A DNA stretch of 64,000 bases, taken from NCBI GenBank assembly GCA_013141125.1, contig JABFRO010000001.1, positions 372,001 to 436,000 of the forward strand, in the 5' to 3' direction. Position 1 is the stretch's first letter. Each line of letters starts with the position of its first letter. Below, in pieces: positions 33,300 through 42,738 of the stretch. This DNA comes from Methylophilaceae bacterium. GTDB lineage: Bacteria; Pseudomonadota; Gammaproteobacteria; Burkholderiales; Methylophilaceae. The position numbers and the translations under genes were made by a program. Under the pieces are notes generated by a model, which was not told where the DNA came from, made no database searches, and was given only the letters and a program-made list of their open reading frames with translations.

Positions 33300-35843
33300 A
33301 TGGCCGCAAAAGAAGCGCAAGCTCGTATCAAACTCAACAAGTTGCTTGAAGAAGCAGGTTGGCGCTTTTTTGATAACAGCAAAGGTCGTGCAAACATTGT
33401 ACTTGAGCCCAAGGTTAAGCTTACCAAAGCAGTCATTGACGCATTGGGTGAAAACTTCGAGACCTCGTCCAATGGCTTTATAGATTTTCTGCTCCTTGAT
33501 GAAAATGGTTTCCCTCTCGTTGTTTTGGAAGCCAAGGCGGAAGACAAGAACCCGCTGATCGGCAAGGAGCAGGCGCGCAAATATGCCAAGTCACAAAATT
33601 GCCGTTTTATCATCCTCTCCAATGGTAATCTGCATTACTTCTGGGATTTGGAACAGGGCAATCCGCACATCATCACGCGATTTCCGTCACCGGAATCCAT
33701 CAAGGGTTATCACCATTTTCAGCCCAATCCACAACGTCTGATAACCGAGCTGGTAGGCAAGGATTACATCGCGCTGACGCAAATGCCGGGTTATGCCAGC
33801 GAAGCCGGTTGGAAGAATGATTATGAACGCCCGGAATTTATCGAAAAGAACCGGCTACGCTTCCTGCGCGATTACCAGAAACGCGCCGTGCAGGCGATTC
33901 AAGATGCCGTGGCAGAAGGCCAAAGCCGTTTTCTGTTTGAGATGGCAACCGGCACAGGAAAAACGCTTACTGCCGCTGCCGTCATCAAACTCTTTTTGCG
34001 TACTGGCAATGCCAGGCGCGTGTTGTTTCTGGTCGATAGACTGGAACTTGAAGATCAAGCCAATAAAGCCTTTGTCACCTATCTGAAAAACGATTACACC
34101 TCGGTCATCTACAAGGAGCGGCGCGATGAATGGCGCAAGGCCGAGATCGTCACCACCACGGTGCAATCACTGCTGTTTAACGACAAATACAAGCGGCTAT
34201 TTTCGCCCACGGATTTTGATCTGGTCATTTCAGATGAAGCGCACCGCTCCATTGGTGGTAATGCTCGTGCCGTGTTTGAATATTTTGTCGGTTACAAACT
34301 CGGTCTGACCGCCACGCCGCGTGATTACCTCAAAAAATACGATGCCAACAAACCGACAAGCCGCGATCCGCGCGAACAGGAGCAAAGGTTGTTGCTCGAC
34401 ACCTACCGCACTTTTGGTTGCGAATCGGGTCAACCAAGCTACAGATATTCGCTACTAGATGGCGTGCGCGATGGCTTTCTTATTAACCCGGTGGTGGTTG
34501 ATGCGCGCACCGACATCACCACGCAGTTGTTATCCGACAAAGGCTATGCCGTAACTGCTCCCAACGCGGCGGGTGAAGCTGCCGAAGAAACGTTCTTCCA
34601 GAAAAATTTCGAGAAAACCTTTTTCTCCGACGTGACTAATCACCTGCTCTGCGAGACCTTCCTGAAACATGGTTTGCGCGACCCTATCAGTCACGAATTC
34701 GGAAAATCCATCGTGTTTGCGGTGAGTCAGAATCACGCCGCGAAACTGGTGCAGCAGTTTAATGCCCTGGCCGATACGCTGTATCCAGGTAAATATCAAT
34801 CCGATTTTGCTGTGCAAGTCACCTCGCTGATTCCCGATGCCCAGCAATACACCATCAACTTCACCAACAACAATCTGCTCGGCTCGACCAATTTTATTGA
34901 TAGTTACAAAACCAGCAAAGCGCGTATTTGTGTGACGGTTGGCATGATGACCACCGGCTATGATTGCCCCGACATTCTTAACCTTGGGCTGATGCGCCCG
35001 ATCTTCTCGCCCTCCGAGTTTGTGCAGATTAAAGGACGTGGCACACGTAAGCACAATTTCCTTGAACAGCTTTTTGATAAAACGCTGAAAGAGCAAATCG
35101 GCAAGCAGGACAAGGTGCATTACAAGCTGTTCGATTTCTTCGCCAACTGCGAATACTTCGAGGAGGAGTTTGATTACGACGAAGTGCTGAAACTGCCTCG
35201 ACCCGGTGAAGGAGGGGATAGCACTCAGCCACCGCCCCCTCCACCGTTAGATCAATACGAATATCATGGCGATGATGCGATCAAGTTGCTTGCAGAGCAA
35301 ACGATAGGCGCACAAGGCATGAAGATTGACCGCATGTTCTTTGAAGGCTTCGAGAACAGTGTCAAGGCCGACCCCGTATTGCAGCGGCAAGTCGAAAACG
35401 AGCAATGGGATCAGGCGGTTGATTACGTCACCAAAAATCTGTTCGACAAACCCACCGAGTTCTACAACCTGGACAAACTCCGCCGTGCGGCTGGCGTAGA
35501 TCGTCGCCTTACCTTGCGCGAGATTCTGGAAAAGGTGTTCGGATTGATACCCTACTTCAAGGCAAAAGATGAGTTGCTTGAAGACGAATTTCAGAAGTTC
35601 CTACTCGATGCCTCAACTGAAGACATTGAGTCTCAGGCGGACAAAATCGTCGCGCTGAAATACTTCTTCAAGGCGTATGCAACCGATAGTCGCCTGCGTG
35701 ACATTATCGACAATAAACGCCTCACTGAGCTTAACGTGAATTCCAGCTTCGGAATGGCAGACTTCAAAGCAGTGCCGTCAGACTGGCGCAACAAAATACC
35801 CGAATACGTGAAAGACTACGTGCCCTTAAATCAATTCATGTAA
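33300..35843 (+). CDS. hsdR: Type I restriction enzyme R subunit HsdR
   Basis: 847 residues from ATG 33300. An N-terminal PD-(D/E)XK nuclease (D62, then E77-A-K79 in VVLEAKAED) is joined to a superfamily 2 helicase: Walker A MATGTGKT, DEAH in SDEAHRS, LTATPRDYL, and the late GRGTRKH motif VI. EcoEI-type R subunits are built this way. HsdR translocates DNA with M2S and cuts unmethylated DNA. A TTG start at 33213 is possible but adds an unlikely sequence. hsdMS follows 18 bases later. Confidence 0.94.
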   Translation: MAAKEAQARIKLNKLLEEAGWRFFDNSKGRANIVLEPKVKLTKAVIDALGENFETSSNGFIDFLLLDENGFPLVVLEAKAEDKNPLIGKEQARKYAKSQNCRFIILSNGNLHYFWDLEQGNPHIITRFPSPESIKGYHHFQPNPQRLITELVGKDYIALTQMPGYASEAGWKNDYERPEFIEKNRLRFLRDYQKRAVQAIQDAVAEGQSRFLFEMATGTGKTLTAAAVIKLFLRTGNARRVLFLVDRLELEDQANKAFVTYLKNDYTSVIYKERRDEWRKAEIVTTTVQSLLFNDKYKRLFSPTDFDLVISDEAHRSIGGNARAVFEYFVGYKLGLTATPRDYLKKYDANKPTSRDPREQEQRLLLDTYRTFGCESGQPSYRYSLLDGVRDGFLINPVVVDARTDITTQLLSDKGYAVTAPNAAGEAAEETFFQKNFEKTFFSDVTNHLLCETFLKHGLRDPISHEFGKSIVFAVSQNHAAKLVQQFNALADTLYPGKYQSDFAVQVTSLIPDAQQYTINFTNNNLLGSTNFIDSYKTSKARICVTVGMMTTGYDCPDILNLGLMRPIFSPSEFVQIKGRGTRKHNFLEQLFDKTLKEQIGKQDKVHYKLFDFFANCEYFEEEFDYDEVLKLPRPGEGGDSTQPPPPPPLDQYEYHGDDAIKLLAEQTIGAQGMKIDRMFFEGFENSVKADPVLQRQVENEQWDQAVDYVTKNLFDKPTEFYNLDKLRRAAGVDRRLTLREILEKVFGLIPYFKAKDELLEDEFQKFLLDASTEDIESQADKIVALKYFFKAYATDSRLRDIIDNKRLTELNVNSSFGMADFKAVPSDWRNKIPEYVKDYVPLNQFM

Positions 35844-35861
35844 CAGAAAGCAACCGACCGA

Positions 35862-38381
35862 ATGCTTGATGCAGAAACCAAACGCCGTATCGACTCATGC
35901 CGCGACATCCTTGTCGGCAAAGTGCCCGACCCAAAATCCCAAGTAGAGCAGATCACCATCGCGCTGATTTATAAGTTCATGGACGACATGGATGCTGAGG
36001 CTGAAGAGTTGGGCGGATCGCGCAGTTTCTTCACGGACGACTATGCAAAATACGGCTGGGCCAAGCTGATGCGTTCCGGCTTGGGCGGACATGAAACCCT
36101 CAACCTCTACGCCGAAGCCATCGCCAAAATGCCGGAGAATCCCGGCATCCCCGCGCTGTTCCGCGACATCTTCAAAAATGCCTATCTGCCATATCGCGAT
36201 CCAGAAACGCTGCGCAGTTTCTTGAAAGAGATCGACGTATTCAGTTACGACCATTCGGAAAAGCTGGGTGATGCATTTGAGTATTTGCTCTCGGTTCTGG
36301 GTAGCCAAGGCGATGCAGGGCAATTCCGCACCCCGCGCCACATCATCGACTTCATGGTTGAAGTGATGAACCCGCAGAAGAGTGAAAGCCTGCTCGATCC
36401 CGCGTGTGGCACGGCAGGCTTTTTGATTTCGGCATGGAAGCACATTCTCAAAACCAACACCAAGGTGCGCACGGGCGACCAACTCACGCCCGATGAGCGC
36501 ACCAATCTCGCTGCAAACATTCACGGCTACGACATCTCGCCGGACATGGTGCGCCTATCACTGGTGAACTTGTATCTGCACGGCTTTAGCGATCCGCATG
36601 TGGTGGAATACGACACGCTCACCTCTGAAGAAAAGTGGAATGAAACGGCAGATGTGATTCTCGCCAATCCGCCGTTTATGTCACCGAAAGGTGGGATCAA
36701 GCCGCACAAGCGTTTCTCCATTCAAGCCGCGCGCTCCGAAGTGCTGTTTGTCGATTACATCGCCGAACACCTAAGCCCCAATGGCCGTGCCGCAATTGTG
36801 GTGCCCGAAGGCATCATCTTTCAGAGCCAGACAGCCTATAAATCACTGCGCAAATTGCTGGTGGAGAAATATCTCGTCGCCGTTATTTCCCTACCGGCGG
36901 GCGTATTTAATCCTTATTCCGGCGTGAAGACCTCCATCCTGATTCTGGATAAGCGGCTGGCGAAAACGAGCGATAGCATTGCGTTTTTGAAAGTGGAGAA
37001 TGACGGCTTCGGATTAGGCGCACAGCGCCGCGCCTTCGACAAAAACGACCTGCCGCAAATCAAGATCGAACTTGATGCTTACCTTCAAGCACTGCGTAGC
37101 CAGCAGCCAACCGCCGAACTTCAGCTCACTCGCGGGCTTATTGTGGCCAAGGAAAAGATCGCCGAGAATGGCGACTACAACCTCAGTGGGGAACGGTATA
37201 GGGAGGGAGTGCAGCGGGCATCCTCATATCCACATATTCGGATCGAGGATATCGCACGGGTCACATCTGGGAACTCGGCACCACAGGGCGACGAGTACTT
37301 CACTGGGGGCGAGTTTTCATTTGTTCGTACGTCAGATGTTGGTGCTGTTCATCTATCTGATCATTTTGTAGGCTCTGCCGACAAGTTGAATGACAAGGCA
37401 ATTGCAGAGCTTCGTCTGGAGTTTTTCCCGGCGGGAACGATTCTTTTCCCGAAGAGCGGCGCATCAACCTTTCTGAACCATCGCGTTGTCATGGGGGAGG
37501 CAGCGTATGTGTCGAGTCATCTCGCATGTATCACCTGCGACGAGTCAAAGGCGCTCCCAAAATTTATCTATCACCTGCTGTGTCGTGTTGATGCCCGAGA
37601 CATAACGCCAGACCAAGCCTACCCATCCCTGCGGTTATCGGAAATCGGAGCTATCCAAATTCCCCTCCCGCCGCTGGAGGTGCAGAAGGAGATCGTGGCG
37701 GAGATCGAGGGCTACCAGAAAGTTATCAACGGTGCCCGCGCCGTCCTAGACAACTATCGCCCCCACATCCCCATCCATCCCGACTGGCTGATTTCCACTT
37801 TTGGGGATGCACCTTTTCAGATTATCGACGGTGACCGAGGAGCAAACTACCCAAGCAAAGAAGACTTTTTCCCTGCGGGTCATTGCCTCTTTTTGAACAC
37901 AAAAAATGTTCGCTCAGACGGTTTCAAGTTCGACGAACTGGAGTTCATCAGCGAGGAGAAAGACAATGCCTTGCGGAAGGGCAAGCTCGAACGTGGTGAT
38001 GTGTTGCTCACAACACGAGGAACCATCGGAAACACAGCTCTCTATGATGACTCGGTGAAGTTTGATCACATACGCATTAACTCCGGTATGCTCATTTTCA
38101 GACCAGATACGTCAAAACTTTTGAGCAGCTATCTCTTTCATTTCTTTCAGTCAGAAACCTTCAGAGTGCAGAGAGAGGCAATTGTTTCAGGTGCTGCACA
38201 GCCTCAGCTACCGATTCGAAACTTAAGCCAAGCAAAAATTCCTCTTCCGCCCCTCGCCACCCAACAAGCCATCGTCGCCGAGATCGAAGCCGAGCAAACG
38301 CTGGTCGCCGCCAACCGCGAACTGATTGAGCGCTTCGAGAAGAAGATTCAATCTACCCTCGCTCGTGTATGGGGTGAATGA
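35862..38381 (+). CDS. hsdM: Fused type I methyltransferase-specificity protein (HsdM-HsdS)
   Basis: 839 residues. The N-terminal HsdM half has an N12-like helical domain, SAM motif DPACGTAGF (179-187) and catalytic NPPF (269-272) for N6-adenine methylation. After about residue 440 come two HsdS target-recognition modules, each with the conserved helix ending (IPLPPLEVQKEIVAEIEGYQ and IPLPPLATQQAIVAEIEAEQ). M and S are normally separate; here they are one polypeptide, which fixes their ratio. DNA target cannot be predicted from sequence. Confidence 0.93.
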   Translation: MLDAETKRRIDSCRDILVGKVPDPKSQVEQITIALIYKFMDDMDAEAEELGGSRSFFTDDYAKYGWAKLMRSGLGGHETLNLYAEAIAKMPENPGIPALFRDIFKNAYLPYRDPETLRSFLKEIDVFSYDHSEKLGDAFEYLLSVLGSQGDAGQFRTPRHIIDFMVEVMNPQKSESLLDPACGTAGFLISAWKHILKTNTKVRTGDQLTPDERTNLAANIHGYDISPDMVRLSLVNLYLHGFSDPHVVEYDTLTSEEKWNETADVILANPPFMSPKGGIKPHKRFSIQAARSEVLFVDYIAEHLSPNGRAAIVVPEGIIFQSQTAYKSLRKLLVEKYLVAVISLPAGVFNPYSGVKTSILILDKRLAKTSDSIAFLKVENDGFGLGAQRRAFDKNDLPQIKIELDAYLQALRSQQPTAELQLTRGLIVAKEKIAENGDYNLSGERYREGVQRASSYPHIRIEDIARVTSGNSAPQGDEYFTGGEFSFVRTSDVGAVHLSDHFVGSADKLNDKAIAELRLEFFPAGTILFPKSGASTFLNHRVVMGEAAYVSSHLACITCDESKALPKFIYHLLCRVDARDITPDQAYPSLRLSEIGAIQIPLPPLEVQKEIVAEIEGYQKVINGARAVLDNYRPHIPIHPDWLISTFGDAPFQIIDGDRGANYPSKEDFFPAGHCLFLNTKNVRSDGFKFDELEFISEEKDNALRKGKLERGDVLLTTRGTIGNTALYDDSVKFDHIRINSGMLIFRPDTSKLLSSYLFHFFQSETFRVQREAIVSGAAQPQLPIRNLSQAKIPLPPLATQQAIVAEIEAEQTLVAANRELIERFEKKIQSTLARVWGE

Positions 38382-38409
38382 AATGTGCTATCTATATGGG
38401 GTATAAAGG

Positions 38410-39441
38410 ATGAAGTTGCTCACTTTTCAGCAAGCAATTCAAGCCTCCGCCTCATATTCGAAGAGGCATCTGCTTTTGGGTAACGGATTTAGCATCGCAT
38501 GCCGCCCTGATATTTTTCGTTACGAAAAACTCTTTGAGCAGGCGGATTTTTCGAATCTGCCCGAGTCAGCACGCCAAGCTTTTGGTGCACTGAATACAAC
38601 CGACTTTGAGCGGGTGATCAAGGCTCTTCGGGATGCCGCCGTCTTAGCGGCTCTATACGCATTGCCTGCGGACAATATACGACAAATGATAACTGATGCT
38701 GATGCACTCAAAGAGCTGCTGGTTCAGACGATAGCAAACAGCCATCCGCCATTTCCAAGTGATATCAACGACAGTGAATATACCGCCTGCCAGCAGTTCC
38801 TCGCCAACTTTCATAATACCTACACCCTCAACTACGATCTTCTGTTGTATTGGACTCACATGCACCATGAGATCAGATCAGAAATTCAGTCTGATGACGG
38901 GTTTCGTACTTCGCAAACCGATATTGAGGATGGAACCGAATCTGACTATGTAGTGTGGGAATCAAGCCAGAGTCACGAGCAAAATATGTGGTTTTTGCAC
39001 GGAGCCCTTCACGTCTTTGATTCCGGCACGGAGATCCAAAAATATACATGGAGTCGAACTGGCGTTCGACTCATCGAGCAGATACGCGATGCTTTGAGCA
39101 AAGACCTATTTCCACTCTTTGTTGCAGAAGGCTCAAGTGAGGAAAAGCTCGAACGAATTCGGCACAGTGATTACCTCGCAAAAGCATACAGAAGTTTTCA
39201 AGAAATTCAGTACTGCCTTTTTATCTACGGTCACTCGCTGGCAGCTAATGATGAGCACTACCTGAGACTTATTGAGCACGGGAAGTTATCTCATATCTTT
39301 GTGGGGCTCTACGGCGATCCTGAGTCTGACGTGAATAAGGCGATTGTCCGACGTGCTAATGCGATGAGTTTGGCTCGTAGATCGAAAAGGGCATTGAGAG
39401 TTGATTTTTTCGACAGCGAATCCGCCAAGGTATGGGGCTAA
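38410..39441 (+). CDS. DUF4917 protein, SIR2-like fold
   Basis: 343 residues. RHLLLGNGFSIACRPDIFRYEKLFE (glycine-rich GNGFS at 24-28) and the late FIYGHSLAANDEHYLRLIE are DUF4917 hallmarks and resemble the NAD-binding turn and histidine region of SIR2-like proteins. It lies 28 bases after hsdMS and overlaps the next gene by ten bases, so all are one operon. SIR2-like proteins in defence islands often deplete NAD; that role is inference here. Confidence 0.8.
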   Translation: MKLLTFQQAIQASASYSKRHLLLGNGFSIACRPDIFRYEKLFEQADFSNLPESARQAFGALNTTDFERVIKALRDAAVLAALYALPADNIRQMITDADALKELLVQTIANSHPPFPSDINDSEYTACQQFLANFHNTYTLNYDLLLYWTHMHHEIRSEIQSDDGFRTSQTDIEDGTESDYVVWESSQSHEQNMWFLHGALHVFDSGTEIQKYTWSRTGVRLIEQIRDALSKDLFPLFVAEGSSEEKLERIRHSDYLAKAYRSFQEIQYCLFIYGHSLAANDEHYLRLIEHGKLSHIFVGLYGDPESDVNKAIVRRANAMSLARRSKRALRVDFFDSESAKVWG

Positions 39442-40175
39442 GCATGGAGGAAGCCGCTGAACTGAGCAATTATCTGCCGCTCTCTTACAAGAGCCCCAAG
39501 GAGCAGGAATATATCGCTTTCCTGTGGGAGTCTTTCGAGACTAACTATATCCACGGCAAGTTTCAGTTTGCGTTTTTGGCTTATCACATGCTCACTATGA
39601 GCTTCGTGTATTTCAATATCTGGCAGATCAAGCAGACGCGGCCCGATGATTTTGAAAATGCCATGATCGGCTTTAACAAAGACGTGGAGAAGGAGTTGCT
39701 TGCGGCCACTTCCCCATTCACTTTTTGGCGCATCAACGAAAGTAGTGTCATGCGCTTTTTCAAGTTGATCGGATGTGATAACAGCAAGATTGGAAGTTAT
39801 GCCGCCCTCGTAAAAGAACGAAACGACACGGCGCATACGAACGGCAATATCTTTTTTAGCACTCAAACCGCCCTCGACAACAAGATCACTGAAGTGTTGC
39901 GTATCGTGGCAGAAATTCAGAATCACTCAGCCACCATCATTGAGCATTGCTTTCGGGAGTTTCTGCTCCACAATCACGATCCTGAAACCCGCGAGTATGC
40001 GGATGCTGCTGACCAAATCAGAGAGGTGCTGATTCATGCAAACTACTTGTCGCAGAAGGACGTGGAAATCTGCTTGAAATTTGACATCAACACGTTTGCC
40101 AATGAAGCTGAATTTCCTAACATCAAGCTGCTATTTGATGCTTTCGTTGACTTGTATTCAGTTGACGAAACGTAA
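39432..40175 (+). CDS. Unknown protein with a HEPN-type RNDTAH motif
   Basis: 247 residues, mostly helical. The string VKERNDTAHTNG has Arg130 and His135 in the R-x4-H spacing with a polar residue after Arg, as in HEPN ribonucleases. No other domain is recognised. It overlaps the DUF4917 gene (ATG 39432, previous stop 39439-39441), so translation is coupled. It may be a toxin-like effector or partner of the SIR2-like protein in an RM-associated defence unit. A second ATG at 39444 is possible. Confidence 0.6.
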   Translation: MGLSMEEAAELSNYLPLSYKSPKEQEYIAFLWESFETNYIHGKFQFAFLAYHMLTMSFVYFNIWQIKQTRPDDFENAMIGFNKDVEKELLAATSPFTFWRINESSVMRFFKLIGCDNSKIGSYAALVKERNDTAHTNGNIFFSTQTALDNKITEVLRIVAEIQNHSATIIEHCFREFLLHNHDPETREYADAADQIREVLIHANYLSQKDVEICLKFDINTFANEAEFPNIKLLFDAFVDLYSVDET

Positions 40176-40180
40176 GTGAC

Positions 40181-40474
40181 TTAGACGGGTTGAAATTCAA
40201 CCGCACCTTGCGCAATAAGCTTGGTTTCGTAGCTATCCCGATCCAACGGACAGTCAATCAACAGGCTAAAATCCTTATTGCTCAATTTGCACTGTTTGGC
40301 CATGCATGAAAGCAGGTTGTCGTCGATTTCACGCGCGCCGTGGCTGGTTTTGGTGAATACAGCGGTTTTTTTGCCAGCCGTGGAGTAATAGTTGAAGTAG
40401 TTGTGGTCGCCTTCTCTAGCTTTGAAACCCTTTGCCAGCAAGCTCTTTTCGACATCGTTCTGCTTACGCGGCAT
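40181..40474 (-). CDS. Small protein of unknown function (HicA-like features)
   Basis: 97 residues. SLLAKGFKAREGDHNYFNYYSTAGKKTAVFTKTSHGAREIDDNLL in outline resembles the GF.....GSHH.y pattern of small double-stranded RNA-binding-like folds such as HicA, but lacks the usual GSH histidine context. It overlaps the upstream gene by 11 bases and so belongs to a two-gene unit convergent with the restriction operon. Confidence 0.55.
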   Translation of the reverse strand: MPRKQNDVEKSLLAKGFKAREGDHNYFNYYSTAGKKTAVFTKTSHGAREIDDNLLSCMAKQCKLSNKDFSLLIDCPLDRDSYETKLIAQGAVEFQPV

Positions 40475-41534
40475 GCGCCACCTCGGAAAACCTTTTCAGC
40501 AATGCCTGCTTTAATTGTCGTGCAGGTGCATCCAGCTCTTCATCTGATGCCTGTGCGTACTCTTGCCATAGCATTGCCAGTTGCTCTTGCAACTCTGCCA
40601 GCAAGGCTTCGCGCGTGGTGGCGTAAACATCTATGCCAAGCGCATTTTTCTCAATGCACAGAAGCTGTTTTGATTCGTCCAGCGTGGGTTCAAGAGAGAG
40701 TGCTGAAGTGGCCTTTAGGAAAAGTGTGCCGTGTCGAATTGCGTCAATGACCAGAGTAGAGAGATCAAGATCACGAATATCGGTCACATCGATGATTTGT
40801 TTGGGTGTGCCCTGTTCATCCAGCAACACGCGGCCAGTTACCTGAATTAAATCGCGCCGTTTCTCATACAATAAATCTTCAACGGATTCTTCGTAGATAC
40901 ATACCAGTTCCTTGCTGGTCGGCGGATAAATGATAGTGATTTTGCGCTCGGTAAAGTCTATGCTTTTTAGCTCGCCGGTCACTATACGCGCAGCTTCGCG
41001 TTGTTCAACAGAAACCAATGTGTTTTCAACGAAAGGAATGGTCTTTACGTCAAAGGTAGCGAATGAAACATTCTGATCATCGTACAGGCTAAGTTTCCAT
41101 TGCGCATCTGCACGCGGCGACATACCTTTGACTGATTCCAGAACGCGACGACGAATGCGGTCATCCGGCAATGCTGCAACCAACCCATCTATACAATGCG
41201 CTGAAACTTGTTCCATTAACTTACGGAAAATATCAAAGGCCTTATTAGCCAAATCCATCGAGAAAAGTTCGTCAGTACCGCCAATGGTAACGGGTAGGGC
41301 ATAACTACCGGATACAGGAACCTGGCAAACCATCTGAAAACGATGACTGGTCGCCGATGAAACGCGCGCACGTTCCTTGATTCCACGCCCCTCGACATGC
41401 ACACCAATTAGCTCGAATGCACGTTGCGCATTCTCCAATATCTGGACAAGTACAGTCGCTGGAACGGCCTGAATATTTGGCTCACTCCCTTCAATATGAA
41501 AACTGAATGCTGGTTGTTTGGGTGCAGCGGTCAT
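40464..41534 (-). CDS. Unknown protein, partner of the small HicA-like gene
   Basis: 356 residues, soluble. No domain recognised; it has an N-terminal part with VPATVLVQILENAQRAFELIG, a middle ITIIYPPTSKELVCIYEE and a beta-rich segment with LIQVTGRVLLDEQGTPKQIIDVTDI in outline, then a helical C-terminus. The fixed overlap with the downstream small gene suggests one functional unit, possibly defence-related given its place behind the RM operon. Confidence 0.65.
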   Translation of the reverse strand: MTAAPKQPAFSFHIEGSEPNIQAVPATVLVQILENAQRAFELIGVHVEGRGIKERARVSSATSHRFQMVCQVPVSGSYALPVTIGGTDELFSMDLANKAFDIFRKLMEQVSAHCIDGLVAALPDDRIRRRVLESVKGMSPRADAQWKLSLYDDQNVSFATFDVKTIPFVENTLVSVEQREAARIVTGELKSIDFTERKITIIYPPTSKELVCIYEESVEDLLYEKRRDLIQVTGRVLLDEQGTPKQIIDVTDIRDLDLSTLVIDAIRHGTLFLKATSALSLEPTLDESKQLLCIEKNALGIDVYATTREALLAELQEQLAMLWQEYAQASDEELDAPARQLKQALLKRFSEVAHAA

Positions 41535-41989
41535 CTGCGTTGATCCGATTATTTCGATTTCAGGATATGCACCATATCGTGCTGTTCCTGTAAGGGCTGC
41601 AATTATTGCTGAGTACCCGGCTTAGGTCAAACTTTCCTTTGCCAGTTATTCGCAACAAAATTACGTTAGGTTGTGCTTTAAAGGAATTATCAGTGACTAC
41701 TGGCACAGACCTGTCCATAAAGAACGGCAGCTTTCAGGCAGTGAACTTTCAACATTGGTTAGCAAATACTAGTTAGTATTGCTTGTTTGTCAGCCAAACT
41801 CGACCGTCCACAATGTCTGCATAGCTGACGTTGAAAAAATGGGACTTGTTATACTTGCACGGATTGATTGATAGTTTTAAAACAATTAGGTGTCAGGTTT
41901 CACTAGAAATGAATTCAGCGAGAAAAGTATTTTTCAAATTTCAATCTTCATTTTTAAATCGTGAAAACGACTATAAATACTATGCCCGA
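41535..41989. other. Gene-free stretch between the RM island and the ICE-type region
   Basis: AT-rich at its right end. A plus-strand open frame at 41831-42028 has no ribosome site and no protein-like character. This is a plausible zone for a boundary between modules, but I find no att-like direct repeat by eye. Confidence 0.4.
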
Positions 41990-42685
41990 TTAAGAAGCAA
42001 TCTGTATCCTGGAAAGAATACTTCCTAAATTGCTACTGTTGATGCGCCCAATTATTTGGCCAACTTTGGCTTCAAGCTCATTTAAGTCATTAGTTAGTTC
42101 AGCAAGTTCATTGATTGCCATGAATTCTTTCAGCGCTTTAATTTCCTCTTTTAAAGGCTGTAATTCTGCCTTCATTCTTTTGTTTTCCAGTTCATGCGTT
42201 CTTGCTAGCTGTTTGACCCAGTGGATGCCAGGTAAATCAGTTGATAAAAATGATAAGTCACCAGCATCCGGGCAGACTAAACGTCCTTGATCCGTGATGA
42301 ACCAACCTGCCCAATCTTGATGAGAAAGCCTGAAATTAGCACTTTCATAAACCAGTCTCAATATTTCAAATGCTATAAATGGCACTGGTTTTTTCTCATT
42401 TTCCCAAGCACTTATATGCCAGGGTTTAATCCTCAAATAGGCAGCGCATTGCTCTTGAGTGATTTTCAAGAAGGCCTCACGAATTCGCTTGAAGTGCTTT
42501 CCCGTAACCGTCGTCGATTGTGAACTGATAACCCACATAGGATGGTATTCGGGAAATGCTTCATTAATTTCCTTGCTGACAGGTTCAATGGCTTGCATAT
42601 AGTAAGACCAGCAAGTTTTCTGGTTGGGATAATTATTTAAAGTTTTGTCAGTTGACGATTTTTTGCCTTTCTTTGGTAACATCAT
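41990..42685 (-). CDS. HTH DNA-binding protein with C-terminal coiled coil
   Basis: About 232 residues from ATG 42685 (MMLPKKGKKS). An Xre-like HTH is visible: FKRIREAFLKITQEQCAAYLRIKPWHISAWENEKKPVP in outline. A middle SHQDWAGWFITDQGRLVCPDAG resembles phage DNA-binding proteins. Residues past about 160 form a long coiled coil rich in Glu/Leu. It lies 53 bases after the M48 protease gene on the same strand. Start uncertain. Confidence 0.6.
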   Translation of the reverse strand: MMLPKKGKKSSTDKTLNNYPNQKTCWSYYMQAIEPVSKEINEAFPEYHPMWVISSQSTTVTGKHFKRIREAFLKITQEQCAAYLRIKPWHISAWENEKKPVPFIAFEILRLVYESANFRLSHQDWAGWFITDQGRLVCPDAGDLSFLSTDLPGIHWVKQLARTHELENKRMKAELQPLKEEIKALKEFMAINELAELTNDLNELEAKVGQIIGRINSSNLGSILSRIQIAS

Positions 42686-42738
42686 GAGTTGCACGTCCCA
42701 ATTTTGTAATAAAGTTATTAAGTGCGAATTTTCAACCA

